Origin: Cyclobacteriaceae bacterium
GTDB taxonomy: Bacteria > Bacteroidota > Bacteroidia > Cytophagales > Cyclobacteriaceae
Assembly (NCBI GenBank): GCA_025808415.1
Contig: CP075525.1
Coordinates: 3,705,501-3,769,500, forward strand
Direction: 5' to 3'
DNA length: 64,000 nt
Positions 55,724-63,228 of this stretch are shown here, one piece after another. The stretch's first letter is position 1. Each line of letters opens with the position of its first letter. A program made the position numbers and the translations under genes. The notes beneath the pieces are model-generated. The model saw only the letters and a program-made list of their open reading frames with translations, made no database searches and was not told the DNA's origin.

Positions 55724-55832
55724 TGACGAATGAAAATCAGTAACTTACAAGTAAAGACTTTAAACCCTTTTGGTGATTTTCATTGTCAAGGTTAAACCCT
55801 GACAATGCTGATAACACCGTCAGCATTCGTCA
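55724..55832. repeat. Double hairpin with mutually exclusive pairings
   Basis: Four segments are present: 1 (55724-55739), 2 (55774-55788), 3 (55800-55811) and 4 (55820-55832). Segments 1 and 2 are 15-bp inverted copies with one bulge. Segments 3 and 4 form a 12-bp stem with one bulge. The end of segment 2 (CATTGTCA) is also perfectly complementary to the start of segment 3 (TGACAATG). The region lies between two convergent genes; no T-run follows. Confidence 0.7.
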
Positions 55833-55877
55833 GTTATTTATGTCGTAACTTATTCCTAATGCATAACCTGGGTTTAA

Positions 55878-56033
55878 TTACCCAAGCAGGTAATAACCGG
55901 CAAGAAAAATCACCAGGGCAAGCAAGGCACCTACAGCAACCTTCACAATTACGGAATCCAAACGATCGGATGATCGTGTAATTCGCCTGATACGCTCCCG
56001 CACAAAACTTCGCTTCTCTTTTTCAGTTTCCAT
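55878..56033 (-). CDS. Small single-helix membrane protein
   Basis: A 51-residue reading frame with a clear protein-like layout: a charged N-terminus (METEKEKRSFVRERIRRITR) followed by a hydrophobic helix (VIVKVAVGALLALVIFLAGY). A Met two codons upstream (56039) is an alternative start. It lies 66 bp downstream of the M28-type peptidase on the same strand, so it may be the last gene of that operon. The function is unknown. Apart from this gene, the 405-bp gap (55695-56099) contains the double hairpin. Confidence 0.65.
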   Translation of the reverse strand: METEKEKRSFVRERIRRITRSSDRLDSVIVKVAVGALLALVIFLAGYYLLG

Positions 56034-56099
56034 GAGCATAGTTAATTATGCTTTAATAAGGAAGTTGCACAGCCCGTAACCCGATCCGTAGTATTTTAT

Positions 56100-57473
56100 C
56101 TATTTAAGCCCATATTGATCGATAAGGTACACCAAAGCTGCCATGGATGCTGCCCCTAACTCCAGTTCGCGTTTGTCTACTTTATCAAATGTATCTTCTG
56201 GTGTGTGATGATAATTGAAGTATCGCTGTGAGTCGGGTAAGAAACCCATTAGCGGAACACCTTGCGGTGCAAGCGGACTAATATCAGCACCGCCCCCTTC
56301 CTGACTGAAATCAGAAAGTCCGTACGGTTCCAGCAAGGGTTTCCAACTTCTTATTTTCTCTTTTGCCTTTGCATCGGTCGGTAATGTAAAGCCGCGAGGG
56401 GTAAATCCACCGCGATCAGATTCCATCGCAGCAATGTGCTTTTCGTTTTTAAGCTTTGCCTGGCTGGCATATTCTACACCACCCCGCAAACCATTTTCTT
56501 CGTTCATAAACATAACGGCACGAATGGTGCGTTTGGGCTTGTAACCCATGGCTTTATAAATGCGCAGCACTTCTATCGACTGAACACAGCCAGTTCCATC
56601 ATCGTGCGCACCCTGACCAAGATCCCAGCTATCAAGATGCCCGCCCACTACAATAATCTCATCGGGGTGCTGCGAGCCCTTCAATTCACCGATCACATTA
56701 AAGGAAGGGGCATCGGGCAAGGTTTCGCAATGTGTTTCGAAATAGAATTTTAATTCTTTGTCATCCTTCAACAGGCTGCTCAACAATTCCGCATGGCGGG
56801 TAGCGATGGCGACAGCGGGAATCTTCGGAACGTTCAATGCATACCGTAACGAACCTGTGTGCGGATAATCTTCTAGGTTAACACCCATCGAACGAACAAT
56901 CACACCAATGGCGCCAAGCTTAGCAGCCTCTGATGCACCATTTGCACGCTGATCAACCGCTCCGCCATAGGAGCTGAACATTGGAATCACTTTTGGATCC
57001 ATAGGCCGGTTAAAGAAGACAATCTTGCCCTTCACACCTTTTTCACCAAGTTGCTTCAATTCATCCCAGGTTCTTACTTCAATTACGTTGGCCAATATAC
57101 CTGCTGAACCGGTACCCACCGAACCACCCAAGGCGCAGATGTTAACTTCTTCCGATCCTAATTTTTTTGAATTGACAATTCGCCCGATTTCCTTTTTGCC
57201 CCGAACCCAATGCGGCACCATTACCGGTTGCAGCCATACCGAATCAAAACCATAGGCTTGCATCACCTGCCGGCTCCATTCCACTGCTGCTGCAGCCCCG
57301 GATGAACCGCTGAGGCGCGGACCAATTTTCGTGCACAGATGTTCCAGCATTTCGTACGACTGTCCTCTTGCTAATGCTTCATCATAAATTTTGCGAATAA
57401 ATTGCTCATCAGGAGATTGAGCATGTGTCACCAGATAGGTCAACAGTAACACAGCGTGTAAAAAGTATTTCAT
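56100..57473 (-). CDS. M28-family metallopeptidase (carboxypeptidase Q-like), secreted
   Basis: A 457-residue protein with a signal peptide (ending YLVTHAQ). A protease-associated-type insert (about residues 115-230) precedes the M28 domain. The zinc-ligand pattern is VVGGHLDSWDLGQGAHDDGTG, VMFMNEENGLRGG, AAMESDRGGF and YHHTPEDTFDKVD. The order and motifs match the glutamate carboxypeptidase/CPQ branch more than the peptidase at 50166, so the two are not close paralogues. It follows the CYFC protein gene after a word repeat and is probably in the same operon. Confidence 0.91.
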   Translation of the reverse strand: MKYFLHAVLLLTYLVTHAQSPDEQFIRKIYDEALARGQSYEMLEHLCTKIGPRLSGSSGAAAAVEWSRQVMQAYGFDSVWLQPVMVPHWVRGKKEIGRIVNSKKLGSEEVNICALGGSVGTGSAGILANVIEVRTWDELKQLGEKGVKGKIVFFNRPMDPKVIPMFSSYGGAVDQRANGASEAAKLGAIGVIVRSMGVNLEDYPHTGSLRYALNVPKIPAVAIATRHAELLSSLLKDDKELKFYFETHCETLPDAPSFNVIGELKGSQHPDEIIVVGGHLDSWDLGQGAHDDGTGCVQSIEVLRIYKAMGYKPKRTIRAVMFMNEENGLRGGVEYASQAKLKNEKHIAAMESDRGGFTPRGFTLPTDAKAKEKIRSWKPLLEPYGLSDFSQEGGGADISPLAPQGVPLMGFLPDSQRYFNYHHTPEDTFDKVDKRELELGAASMAALVYLIDQYGLK

Positions 57474-57532
57474 AAAATTTTCAAATCTTCAAATTGATAA
57501 ATTTTCAAATTAACAAATCAACTCATCAACAA
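57474..57532. repeat. Low-complexity TTTTCAAAT word repeats
   Basis: A/T-rich spacer holding TTTTCAAAT at 57478-57486 and 57502-57510, with related TCTTCAAAT and TTAACAAAT words between. It separates the CYFC-protein gene and the M28 peptidase gene on the minus strand. Confidence 0.6.
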
Positions 57533-57964
57533 TCACTCAATTAACTTCGCATTCTTAACAATATACATATGATGATCCGGATCAGATTCATTCAAAAATA
57601 AAATTCCTTCCAGGGTAATCTGACGCGTAACAAACTTGATATTTTGTTTGGTTTGTACCTCCACTACTGTTTCCGGCCCGGCACCTCCGCAAAAATAACA
57701 TTGATTAAAAGGCAACGAAGAAAGCATATATTCATTCCTGCCACCCAGTTCGGCCATGGGTATCAGGTATCCTTTCACCCGAACTACTTTACCGTTGTAA
57801 CTCCACAGCCGCTTGCTGAATTTTGGTGATTCAATTTCAAAACCGGTTTCGCGGCTTGGCTGGGTTTCAAAGCCCACTTCCGAAAGCACCTGCCAAACGT
57901 CAACCTCCTGGGCAAAGGAAACTGAGTTACATAAAAGAAACAGAATGATAAGTTTATTGATCAT
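57533..57964 (-). CDS. Secreted protein with CYFC motif, unknown function (paralogue of 55218-55694)
   Basis: About 143 residues from the Met at 57964 (MINKLIILFLLCNSVSFAQ is a clear signal peptide). In-frame Mets at 57970 and 58000 are alternatives. The core matches the protein at 55218: VVRVKGYLIPMAELGG, then YMLSSLPFNQCYFCGGAGPET, and ITLEGILFLNESDPD. The two genes are on opposite strands about 1.8 kb apart and share the CxFC-GxxGPE motif, so they are probably ancient duplicates. A metal-binding or redox role is possible through the two Cys, but nothing proves it. The divergent TauE exporter gene begins 39 bp away. Confidence 0.83.
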   Translation of the reverse strand: MINKLIILFLLCNSVSFAQEVDVWQVLSEVGFETQPSRETGFEIESPKFSKRLWSYNGKVVRVKGYLIPMAELGGRNEYMLSSLPFNQCYFCGGAGPETVVEVQTKQNIKFVTRQITLEGILFLNESDPDHHMYIVKNAKLIE

Positions 57965-58003
57965 TGCCATTAACTTTGAAATATACTTTGTTTCTTTCAC
58001 TCC

Positions 58004-58819
58004 ATGCTTGAAAATTTTCTTTTAGCACTGGCCGGAATGACCGGTGGTTTTATTGCCGGACTAACCGGCATCGGCACCGGCTTTATGATGCTGGCCGTAA
58101 TACCCCTGGTGCTTACCCATTTTGGCGTGCCGGATAGTTATGTGGTAAGTGCCACCATTGCCAACTCCATTTTTGCCACCATGGTTTCCTCCTTTGCAAA
58201 CATGGCTACCACCATCAAGCAAAAAAAATTCTATTGGAAAGAAACCGCATGGACAGCCCTGGGTGCCGTAGTGATGTCGTTTATTGTATTTGAAACAGTG
58301 GTTAAAACTGATTTCTACTCACGGGAATTATTTAATGTGGTCATTATTTTTTTCATGTTCATTATCATTTTTCAGACGTTCAAAAAACTAAAACTATCCA
58401 ATCCGGAAGATGAACAGGTAACTCGAACAAAACTTCTTATTACCGGAAGCACTGCGGGCAGCGCAGCAGCCCTTACCGGCCTGGGTGGAGGAACATTGAT
58501 TATACCCTTGCTAAACCTGTGGCAAAAAGTTGACATCCTGAAAGCCAAATCCATTTCCTTTGGAACCATTTTCGCCATAGCGTTGTGGCTGTCCATTAAC
58601 AATCTGTTTTTTGAACCAGCCAATACAATACCTCATAGTAAAGGCCTGATTGTATTGCCGCTTATCTTACCGCTTTCTGTCGGAGTGATTATTGGGTCAC
58701 CCTTAGGGGTATTGCTTAGTCACAAAATATCTTCGCGAATTGTTACCATCCTTTTTCTTATCATCATTAGCCTGGTGGCCATTCAAAAAATTGCCGAACT
58801 GGTTTGGTTAGAGAATTGA
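58004..58819 (+). CDS. TauE/SafE-family sulfite/anion exporter
   Basis: A 271-residue inner-membrane protein with about eight hydrophobic segments arranged as two related halves. The family repeat is visible as GMTGGFIAGLTGIGTGFMML in the N-terminal half and AAALTGLGGGTLIIPLLNL in the C-terminal half. Characterised members export sulfite, sulfoacetate or related anions, though many have unknown substrates. Its start is 39 bp from the divergent CYFC-protein start. Confidence 0.9.
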   Translation: MLENFLLALAGMTGGFIAGLTGIGTGFMMLAVIPLVLTHFGVPDSYVVSATIANSIFATMVSSFANMATTIKQKKFYWKETAWTALGAVVMSFIVFETVVKTDFYSRELFNVVIIFFMFIIIFQTFKKLKLSNPEDEQVTRTKLLITGSTAGSAAALTGLGGGTLIIPLLNLWQKVDILKAKSISFGTIFAIALWLSINNLFFEPANTIPHSKGLIVLPLILPLSVGVIIGSPLGVLLSHKISSRIVTILFLIIISLVAIQKIAELVWLEN

Positions 58820-58874
58820 AAATTCTGCTTTTTCAAATAAGTTTGTGCAAGTCTCATGTACTTCTGACCTTACT

Positions 58875-59384
58875 ATGAAATTCCGATTCCCAACAATAAA
58901 AACTGAATTGGCCGTTGCATTCGCGGCCATCTTTGTAAGTACGGCTACCTTATTTGTGTACGTTTACCAGGCACGCATTATGCAAACACAACAACAAGTT
59001 GCTGTATGGCCGTATGTGGAATGGCTACCTTCCTGGGGAGATCATGGCCTTTATGTAGAAGTATCGAACAAAGGCATTGGCCCAGCGCTGGTAAAAAAGG
59101 TTACCCTTAAACTGGACGGCAAAGAATTTAATAGTCTTTCGGAAATGTTTGAAGTGCTGACAGACTCTACTTTCCAGAACTATGGATACAGTACCATTCA
59201 GGGCCGGGTAATTGCCCCGGGCGAACACATGAGAGCATTTGAAATATGGGATAAGGCAACGGCAGACCGTATTCGCGCAGCGCTTACCAAAAGAAACTTC
59301 GAATACGAAATATGCTACTGCTCTGTGTTTAACGATTGCTGGCTTTCCAACGGAACGCAGATTACCGAAAGCAACTGCGACTGA
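58875..59384 (+). CDS. Membrane-anchored hypothetical protein
   Basis: A 169-residue protein with one N-terminal transmembrane helix (LAVAFAAIFVSTATLFVYVY) and a soluble domain of about 135 residues, probably beta-rich and outside the cytoplasm. It contains AVWPYVEWLPSWGD, an EVSNKGIGPALVKKVTLKLDG stretch and three Cys near the C-terminus (EICYCSVFNDCWLSN). I do not recognise a named domain. An upstream in-frame ATG at 58845 is possible, but the 58875 start places the helix next to a short basic leader. A promoter for sdaA begins 13 bp after its stop codon, so it need not be linked to that gene. Confidence 0.78.
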   Translation: MKFRFPTIKTELAVAFAAIFVSTATLFVYVYQARIMQTQQQVAVWPYVEWLPSWGDHGLYVEVSNKGIGPALVKKVTLKLDGKEFNSLSEMFEVLTDSTFQNYGYSTIQGRVIAPGEHMRAFEIWDKATADRIRAALTKRNFEYEICYCSVFNDCWLSNGTQITESNCD

Positions 59385-59396
59385 TTTTTTCTTTCG

Positions 59397-59404
59397 TACC
59401 TTTG
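59397..59404 (+). promoter_or_regulatory. -7 promoter box TACCTTTG for sdaA
   Basis: An exact TAnnTTTG match 34 nt upstream of the serine dehydratase start. No TTG is seen at the expected -33 spacing. Confidence 0.55.
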
Positions 59405-59438
59405 AAGAGGCTTTGACCTAAAAACAAGCTCGATTTCT

Positions 59439-60344
59439 ATGGCCTTCTTTTTTGACTCCTTCGCCAACTGGAAAAAATACGCAACCAACAACAACCTGTC
59501 GTTGGTACAGGTAGTGCTGGAGTACGAGCAAACGCAAAAAGGACGAACTGAACAACAGATATGGGATGGCCTTGAAAAAGCATGGACCGTAATGAAAGAA
59601 GCGGTTGTCACCGGACTTACCGAAGACATGAGTTCGCGCTCGGGCATGGTGAACAACGGTGCTAAGAAAGTATACAACCATCCGCAAACCGTTCTCTCCA
59701 AAGAATTTCAAAACCTGATTTCACGCGCGTTGGCCGCGAAAGAAGTAAACTCGTGCATGGGACGAGTGGTGGCAGCACCAACCGCAGGCGCCAGTGGTAT
59801 TATGCCGGGGGTATTGTATACACTTCAGGAAATTCACCATGTTGACGATAAAAAAATTCTCGAAGCCATGTTGCTGGCAGCCGGTGTGGCGCTGATCATG
59901 GAACAGAAAGCCAGCATTGCCGGTGCGGTAGGTGGTTGCCAGGCCGAAACCGGAACCGCTGCAGCCATGGGCGCATCCGCTATTGTATTTTGTTTAGGGG
60001 GTAATACCGACCAGATTTTTAATGCCGTAGCGATTACCGTTCAGTGTATGCTTGGATTAGTTTGTGATCCGGTTGCAGGACTTGTAGAAGTACCCTGCAT
60101 TGTACGCAATGCAAGTGCGGCAGCCATTGCTTTTAGTTCCGCTCAAATTGGATTGGCCAATGTAAGCAGCGTAATACCTGTTGATGAGGTAATTGAAGCC
60201 ATGGGTGAAATAGGTGCGAGCATGGAAACACGCTACAAGGAAACTGCGTTGGGCGGACTTGCTGCAACCAAAACAGGACAAGCCATTGCAAAGAAAGTGC
60301 TGATACATGATATTAAGATGTTGCCGGATGAGGGGGTGGAGTAA
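59439..60344 (+). CDS. sdaA: L-serine ammonia-lyase, iron-sulfur-dependent, alpha subunit
   Basis: A 301-residue [4Fe-4S] enzyme that deaminates L-serine to pyruvate. The alpha-subunit motifs are CMGRVVAAPTAGASGIMPG, QKASIAGAVGGCQAETGTAAAM and VCDPVAGLVEVPCIVRNA, which hold the cluster Cys residues. It corresponds to the separate alpha subunit; no beta subunit is encoded nearby, so that gene should lie elsewhere. The function fits with the threonine and glycine catabolic genes in this window. Confidence 0.92.
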   Translation: MAFFFDSFANWKKYATNNNLSLVQVVLEYEQTQKGRTEQQIWDGLEKAWTVMKEAVVTGLTEDMSSRSGMVNNGAKKVYNHPQTVLSKEFQNLISRALAAKEVNSCMGRVVAAPTAGASGIMPGVLYTLQEIHHVDDKKILEAMLLAAGVALIMEQKASIAGAVGGCQAETGTAAAMGASAIVFCLGGNTDQIFNAVAITVQCMLGLVCDPVAGLVEVPCIVRNASAAAIAFSSAQIGLANVSSVIPVDEVIEAMGEIGASMETRYKETALGGLAATKTGQAIAKKVLIHDIKMLPDEGVE

Positions 60345-60359
60345 TTAATCAATGTACCT

Positions 60360-60581
60360 ATGAAAACATGGATTATACCAACTAAAAAGCAAGCGCTTCT
60401 GATTTGTGGAATAACCTTTTTCCTATTCTTGAAGCTAATGTCCGCGTCTGAATTTCTTTTGAGTGAAAAGTATACAAATCGACAATATTTAATTTTTGGT
60501 GTAGTAATCACGCTGGCATTTTCCGCATCAATTGTGGCCATACTACTTTTCAGATCAGAAAGAACCGACAAGGGCAGGTAA
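60360..60581 (+). CDS. Small two-helix membrane protein
   Basis: A 73-residue protein with two hydrophobic helices (ALLICGITFFLFLKLMSA and YLIFGVVITLAFSASIVAILLF) and a charged C-terminal tail. I do not recognise the family. It begins 15 bp after the sdaA stop codon and may be co-transcribed. The ATG at 60360 opens directly into a lysine-rich leader (MKTWIIPTKKQ), so the start is likely right. Confidence 0.7.
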   Translation: MKTWIIPTKKQALLICGITFFLFLKLMSASEFLLSEKYTNRQYLIFGVVITLAFSASIVAILLFRSERTDKGR

Positions 60582-60600
60582 AATAAATTAAACAATACTT

Positions 60601-60622
60601 TTCTAATCCCTTTCTAATCCGT
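60601..60622 (+). promoter_or_regulatory. 11-bp tandem direct repeat (TTCTAATCCCT, TTCTAATCCGT)
   Basis: Two head-to-tail 11-bp copies differing at one base, about 65 bp upstream of the SPFH-lipoprotein gene. One helical turn per copy is the spacing used by OmpR/PhoB-type response regulators. The regulator cannot be named. Confidence 0.55.
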
Positions 60623-60649
60623 TAACTCCAACGAATACAGCATAAACTG

Positions 60650-60670
60650 CGTATACTCAAGATGTATACG
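60650..60670 (+). promoter_or_regulatory. Dyad CGTATAC-N7-GTATACG
   Basis: A perfect inverted repeat with 7-bp arms around a 7-nt spacer (60657-60663), 16 bp before the SPFH-lipoprotein ATG. The dyad looks like an operator for a dimeric regulator. The ATG at 60662 of the longer reading frame falls inside it, which favours the start at 60686. Confidence 0.55.
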
Positions 60671-60685
60671 TTAAACTGTTTCGTT

Positions 60686-61456
60686 ATGAAAACCATAATT
60701 TATGGATTATTGATTGTCACGCTGGGTTCGTGCGCAGTCATACGGCAAGGTGAGGTTGGTGTTAAACGCAAGTTTGGTAAACTGGATGAACGAAGTCTGG
60801 GGCCTGGCATGTATTCGTTCAATCCATTTTTTGCCCGTGTGCTGAAAACTACTATTCAAACCGAAAACCTGGAAGTACGTTTACGCCTGCCCAGCAAAGA
60901 AGGACTTACTATCAATTCAGAAATTTCAATTTTGTACAGCATTCAAAAAGATAAGGTGCCCAGCATTTTTAACGAAATCGGTTTGGAGTACGAGCGTACG
61001 GCTATCCTTCCGGTATTTCGTTCGGCCGCAGCCGATGTAACGTCCAACTTTATGGCGAAGGATATGCACTCAGGCCAGCGATCGGTAATTGAGGAAAAAA
61101 TAAAATCGCGCATGGAAGAGGTGCTTGGCCATCGTGGATTTATCATTGAACAAGTGCTGTTGAAAAGTATAGAACTGCCTACTGAACTTTCGCGCGCGGT
61201 AGAGCGCAAGCTTGAAGCGGAACAGGAATCGCAACGCATGGAGTTCGTGTTGGAGCGTGAACGCAGGGAAGCTGAGCGAAGAAAAATTGAAGCGGAAGGC
61301 ACGCGCGATGCACAGCAAATTCTTTCACAGGGTTTAAGCAAGGAAATTATAGAACTACGAAGCATTGAAGCCTTTCGCGAGTTGGCCAATTCGCCCAATA
61401 CGAAGATTATTATAACAGACGGCAAAACACCCTACCTGATACAGCCGAAAGAATAG
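60686..61456 (+). CDS. SPFH/prohibitin-family lipoprotein
   Basis: A 256-residue SPFH-domain protein. From the ATG at 60686 it begins with a hydrophobic segment and a lipobox-like LGSC (Cys13 in MKTIIYGLLIVTLGSC), which predicts lipid anchoring instead of the usual transmembrane helix of prohibitins. The SPFH core includes GEVGVKRKFGKLDERSLGPG and FRSAAADVTSNFMAKDM. A Glu/Arg-rich coiled coil follows (residues about 165-215, EQESQRMEFVLERERREAERR). Prohibitin-like proteins form large membrane rings, often controlling proteases. Compare the unrelated FloA at 8327. A tandem repeat and a dyad lie in its upstream region. Confidence 0.87.
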   Translation: MKTIIYGLLIVTLGSCAVIRQGEVGVKRKFGKLDERSLGPGMYSFNPFFARVLKTTIQTENLEVRLRLPSKEGLTINSEISILYSIQKDKVPSIFNEIGLEYERTAILPVFRSAAADVTSNFMAKDMHSGQRSVIEEKIKSRMEEVLGHRGFIIEQVLLKSIELPTELSRAVERKLEAEQESQRMEFVLERERREAERRKIEAEGTRDAQQILSQGLSKEIIELRSIEAFRELANSPNTKIIITDGKTPYLIQPKE

Positions 61457-61477
61457 GCAAGATTTTAATTTATGACT

Positions 61478-61510
61478 GGAGCTGTTCCTGAAAAACAGCT
61501 CCTCTTTTTT
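61478..61510. terminator. Rho-independent terminator between convergent genes
   Basis: A perfect 9-bp stem (GGAGCTGTT at 61478-61486 with its complement at 61494-61502) encloses a 7-nt loop and is followed by TCTTTTTT. It terminates the SPFH-lipoprotein transcript. Confidence 0.9.
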
Positions 61511-61537
61511 CAATACACGCTAAAACTCAGCAACCAT

Positions 61538-62764
61538 TTATTGAACAAAAACCCATGCCTGAGCAGTATTAAAAGGTGCCTTGATCACGATCTTATAAAA
61601 ATCAGATTGATGGCGGGTTAAGCTAAGTTCTGCTGAACCCTTCGCTACTTTTCGCTTCGCAGCCAGCGCATAGGGATCATACACGCCTTCCTTAAAATGA
61701 TTGGAAACAGAAACATAAATTTCTGCAACGCCTTGAGGATCGTAAACTGTCCAGCTCAATAGTAGTTTTTTAGTACGTTTTGTTACCGTTAGATCGCCTA
61801 AGGAGATTTTACCAATAAATGGTATTCCGTCCCACTCTTGTTCAAGCTGCAAGGGCAACTGAAAATCCATATGCCTCACCATGGAAGGAAGAATATCCAC
61901 CGCGGCTGTTTGCTTGCCAAACTTTTCATTTAGTTTTTTTGAATTTGTGCTTATCCAAACAGTTCGTTCACGATCACTTTGCCCGCCATGTTCTTTACCG
62001 GTTGTGGCATCACGACCATGATCGGTGGTAACAAGCACGAGCCAATCCTCTTTAAATACCGACTCACGGTATTTCACCGATTCCCAGATTCTATTTACCT
62101 GGCCATCTGCCTTACGGATAGCCTCTTCATACTCAACACCATCACCATAGCGATGACCGGCATCATCGGTATATTCCAGATACACCCACGATAAATCCGG
62201 AGCCTGTTCACGTATGTAGCGAGCGGCCTCATCGGCAACGTACTCATCAATGGCGAGGATATACTTTTTCTCGGGGTCGTGCGGAAACTTTTCCTCATTC
62301 AACTCAAAACCATCAAAGGCATAGTCGATCGTGATATTTCCGGCTTCCGGAAGGCCGTCACCAACAAGTTTGGTGCGGTTGTCCAGCCAGGTAGAAAAAA
62401 TTGCCGTTTGCAGTGCGGGATTACTTTGCTTTGCCAGCCGGAAAATATTCCAATAATGATAGTTGGGTTCCTTAATAGCATTGTCCCACACGTTGTGTTT
62501 ATAGGACCAGGTTCCGGTTAGGATGTGGTTGTAGCCAACAGCTGAAACGGTTGGCGATTGACTGTGATGGCCCTTTAGGCCACCTGTGTAAGCGCGGGTG
62601 TAGGCTCCGCATGAAGCAATTTCATCAATAGCCGGTGTTGAAACTTTTTCTAACACATCAGCCGAGATACCATCCAGGATTATAAAGATAGCTTTTGGCT
62701 GAGCTACCAACACAGAGACCGGCAGAAGAAAAAAAACAAAACAAAAAAGTCGCTTAGCACTCAT
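61538..62764 (-). CDS. Alkaline phosphatase-superfamily phosphodiesterase/nucleotide pyrophosphatase, secreted
   Basis: A 408-residue protein with a signal peptide (ending VSVLVAQ). The metal-dependent core begins IFIILDGISAD. The nucleophile is the Thr in the HSQSPTVSAVGYN segment. Metal-site motifs follow as YTDDAGHRYGDG, VTTDHGRD and EHGGQSD. A C-terminal beta domain of about 90 residues follows. It probably cleaves phosphodiesters outside the cytoplasm; the substrate is unknown. It is the third gene of the upp operon (8-bp gap). Confidence 0.89.
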   Translation of the reverse strand: MSAKRLFCFVFFLLPVSVLVAQPKAIFIILDGISADVLEKVSTPAIDEIASCGAYTRAYTGGLKGHHSQSPTVSAVGYNHILTGTWSYKHNVWDNAIKEPNYHYWNIFRLAKQSNPALQTAIFSTWLDNRTKLVGDGLPEAGNITIDYAFDGFELNEEKFPHDPEKKYILAIDEYVADEAARYIREQAPDLSWVYLEYTDDAGHRYGDGVEYEEAIRKADGQVNRIWESVKYRESVFKEDWLVLVTTDHGRDATTGKEHGGQSDRERTVWISTNSKKLNEKFGKQTAAVDILPSMVRHMDFQLPLQLEQEWDGIPFIGKISLGDLTVTKRTKKLLLSWTVYDPQGVAEIYVSVSNHFKEGVYDPYALAAKRKVAKGSAELSLTRHQSDFYKIVIKAPFNTAQAWVFVQ

Positions 62765-62772
62765 TGTTCACC

Positions 62773-63222
62773 TTAAAAATATTTCAATATGGCATCACCA
62801 AAAAAATAAACCAAACCACTGGATACAACCGAAAAAATAACTGCGCTGATGAGCATATACAAAATAATTTTCTCTTTAGGCGCACCCAATGCCACCGCCA
62901 GTATGGTTCCGCCAATTGGGGTTAAGCCCAATGGGGTTAATAATGCGACACCGGCTAATCCATACTTCTTCCACACGGTAACGATTTTTCTGTTTGTTGG
63001 TGTGAATTTCTTTTGATTATGGATCCTTCGCTTCAAAATCTTATTACGCAACCAGTCGCCAAAATACGTAAACGCCACAACGCTGGTCATCATGCCTGCA
63101 GCCGTTATTATAATGGTGGTAACAATATTTAGTTTGGCGGCATACCCCAGTGTTGGCCCAAAAATAACTTTGAGTGTGCACAGTAAGTAAATCGGAATAG
63201 CCTTTAGTATTTCTTCCCACAT
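62773..63222 (-). CDS. Small integral membrane protein, Sm_multidrug_ex/SNARE-associated-like
   Basis: A 149-residue protein with three to four hydrophobic segments. The central motif YGLAGVALLTPLGLTPIGGTILAVALG near residue 90 resembles the conserved GxxxxxPxxxxxP(I/F)GG segment of small multidrug-export and DedA-like families. Direct export of drugs has little experimental support. The gene sits between upp and the phosphodiesterase gene, with 6- and 8-bp gaps, so it is part of one operon. Confidence 0.7.
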   Translation of the reverse strand: MWEEILKAIPIYLLCTLKVIFGPTLGYAAKLNIVTTIIITAAGMMTSVVAFTYFGDWLRNKILKRRIHNQKKFTPTNRKIVTVWKKYGLAGVALLTPLGLTPIGGTILAVALGAPKEKIILYMLISAVIFSVVSSGLVYFFGDAILKYF

Positions 63223-63228
63223 ACCGGA

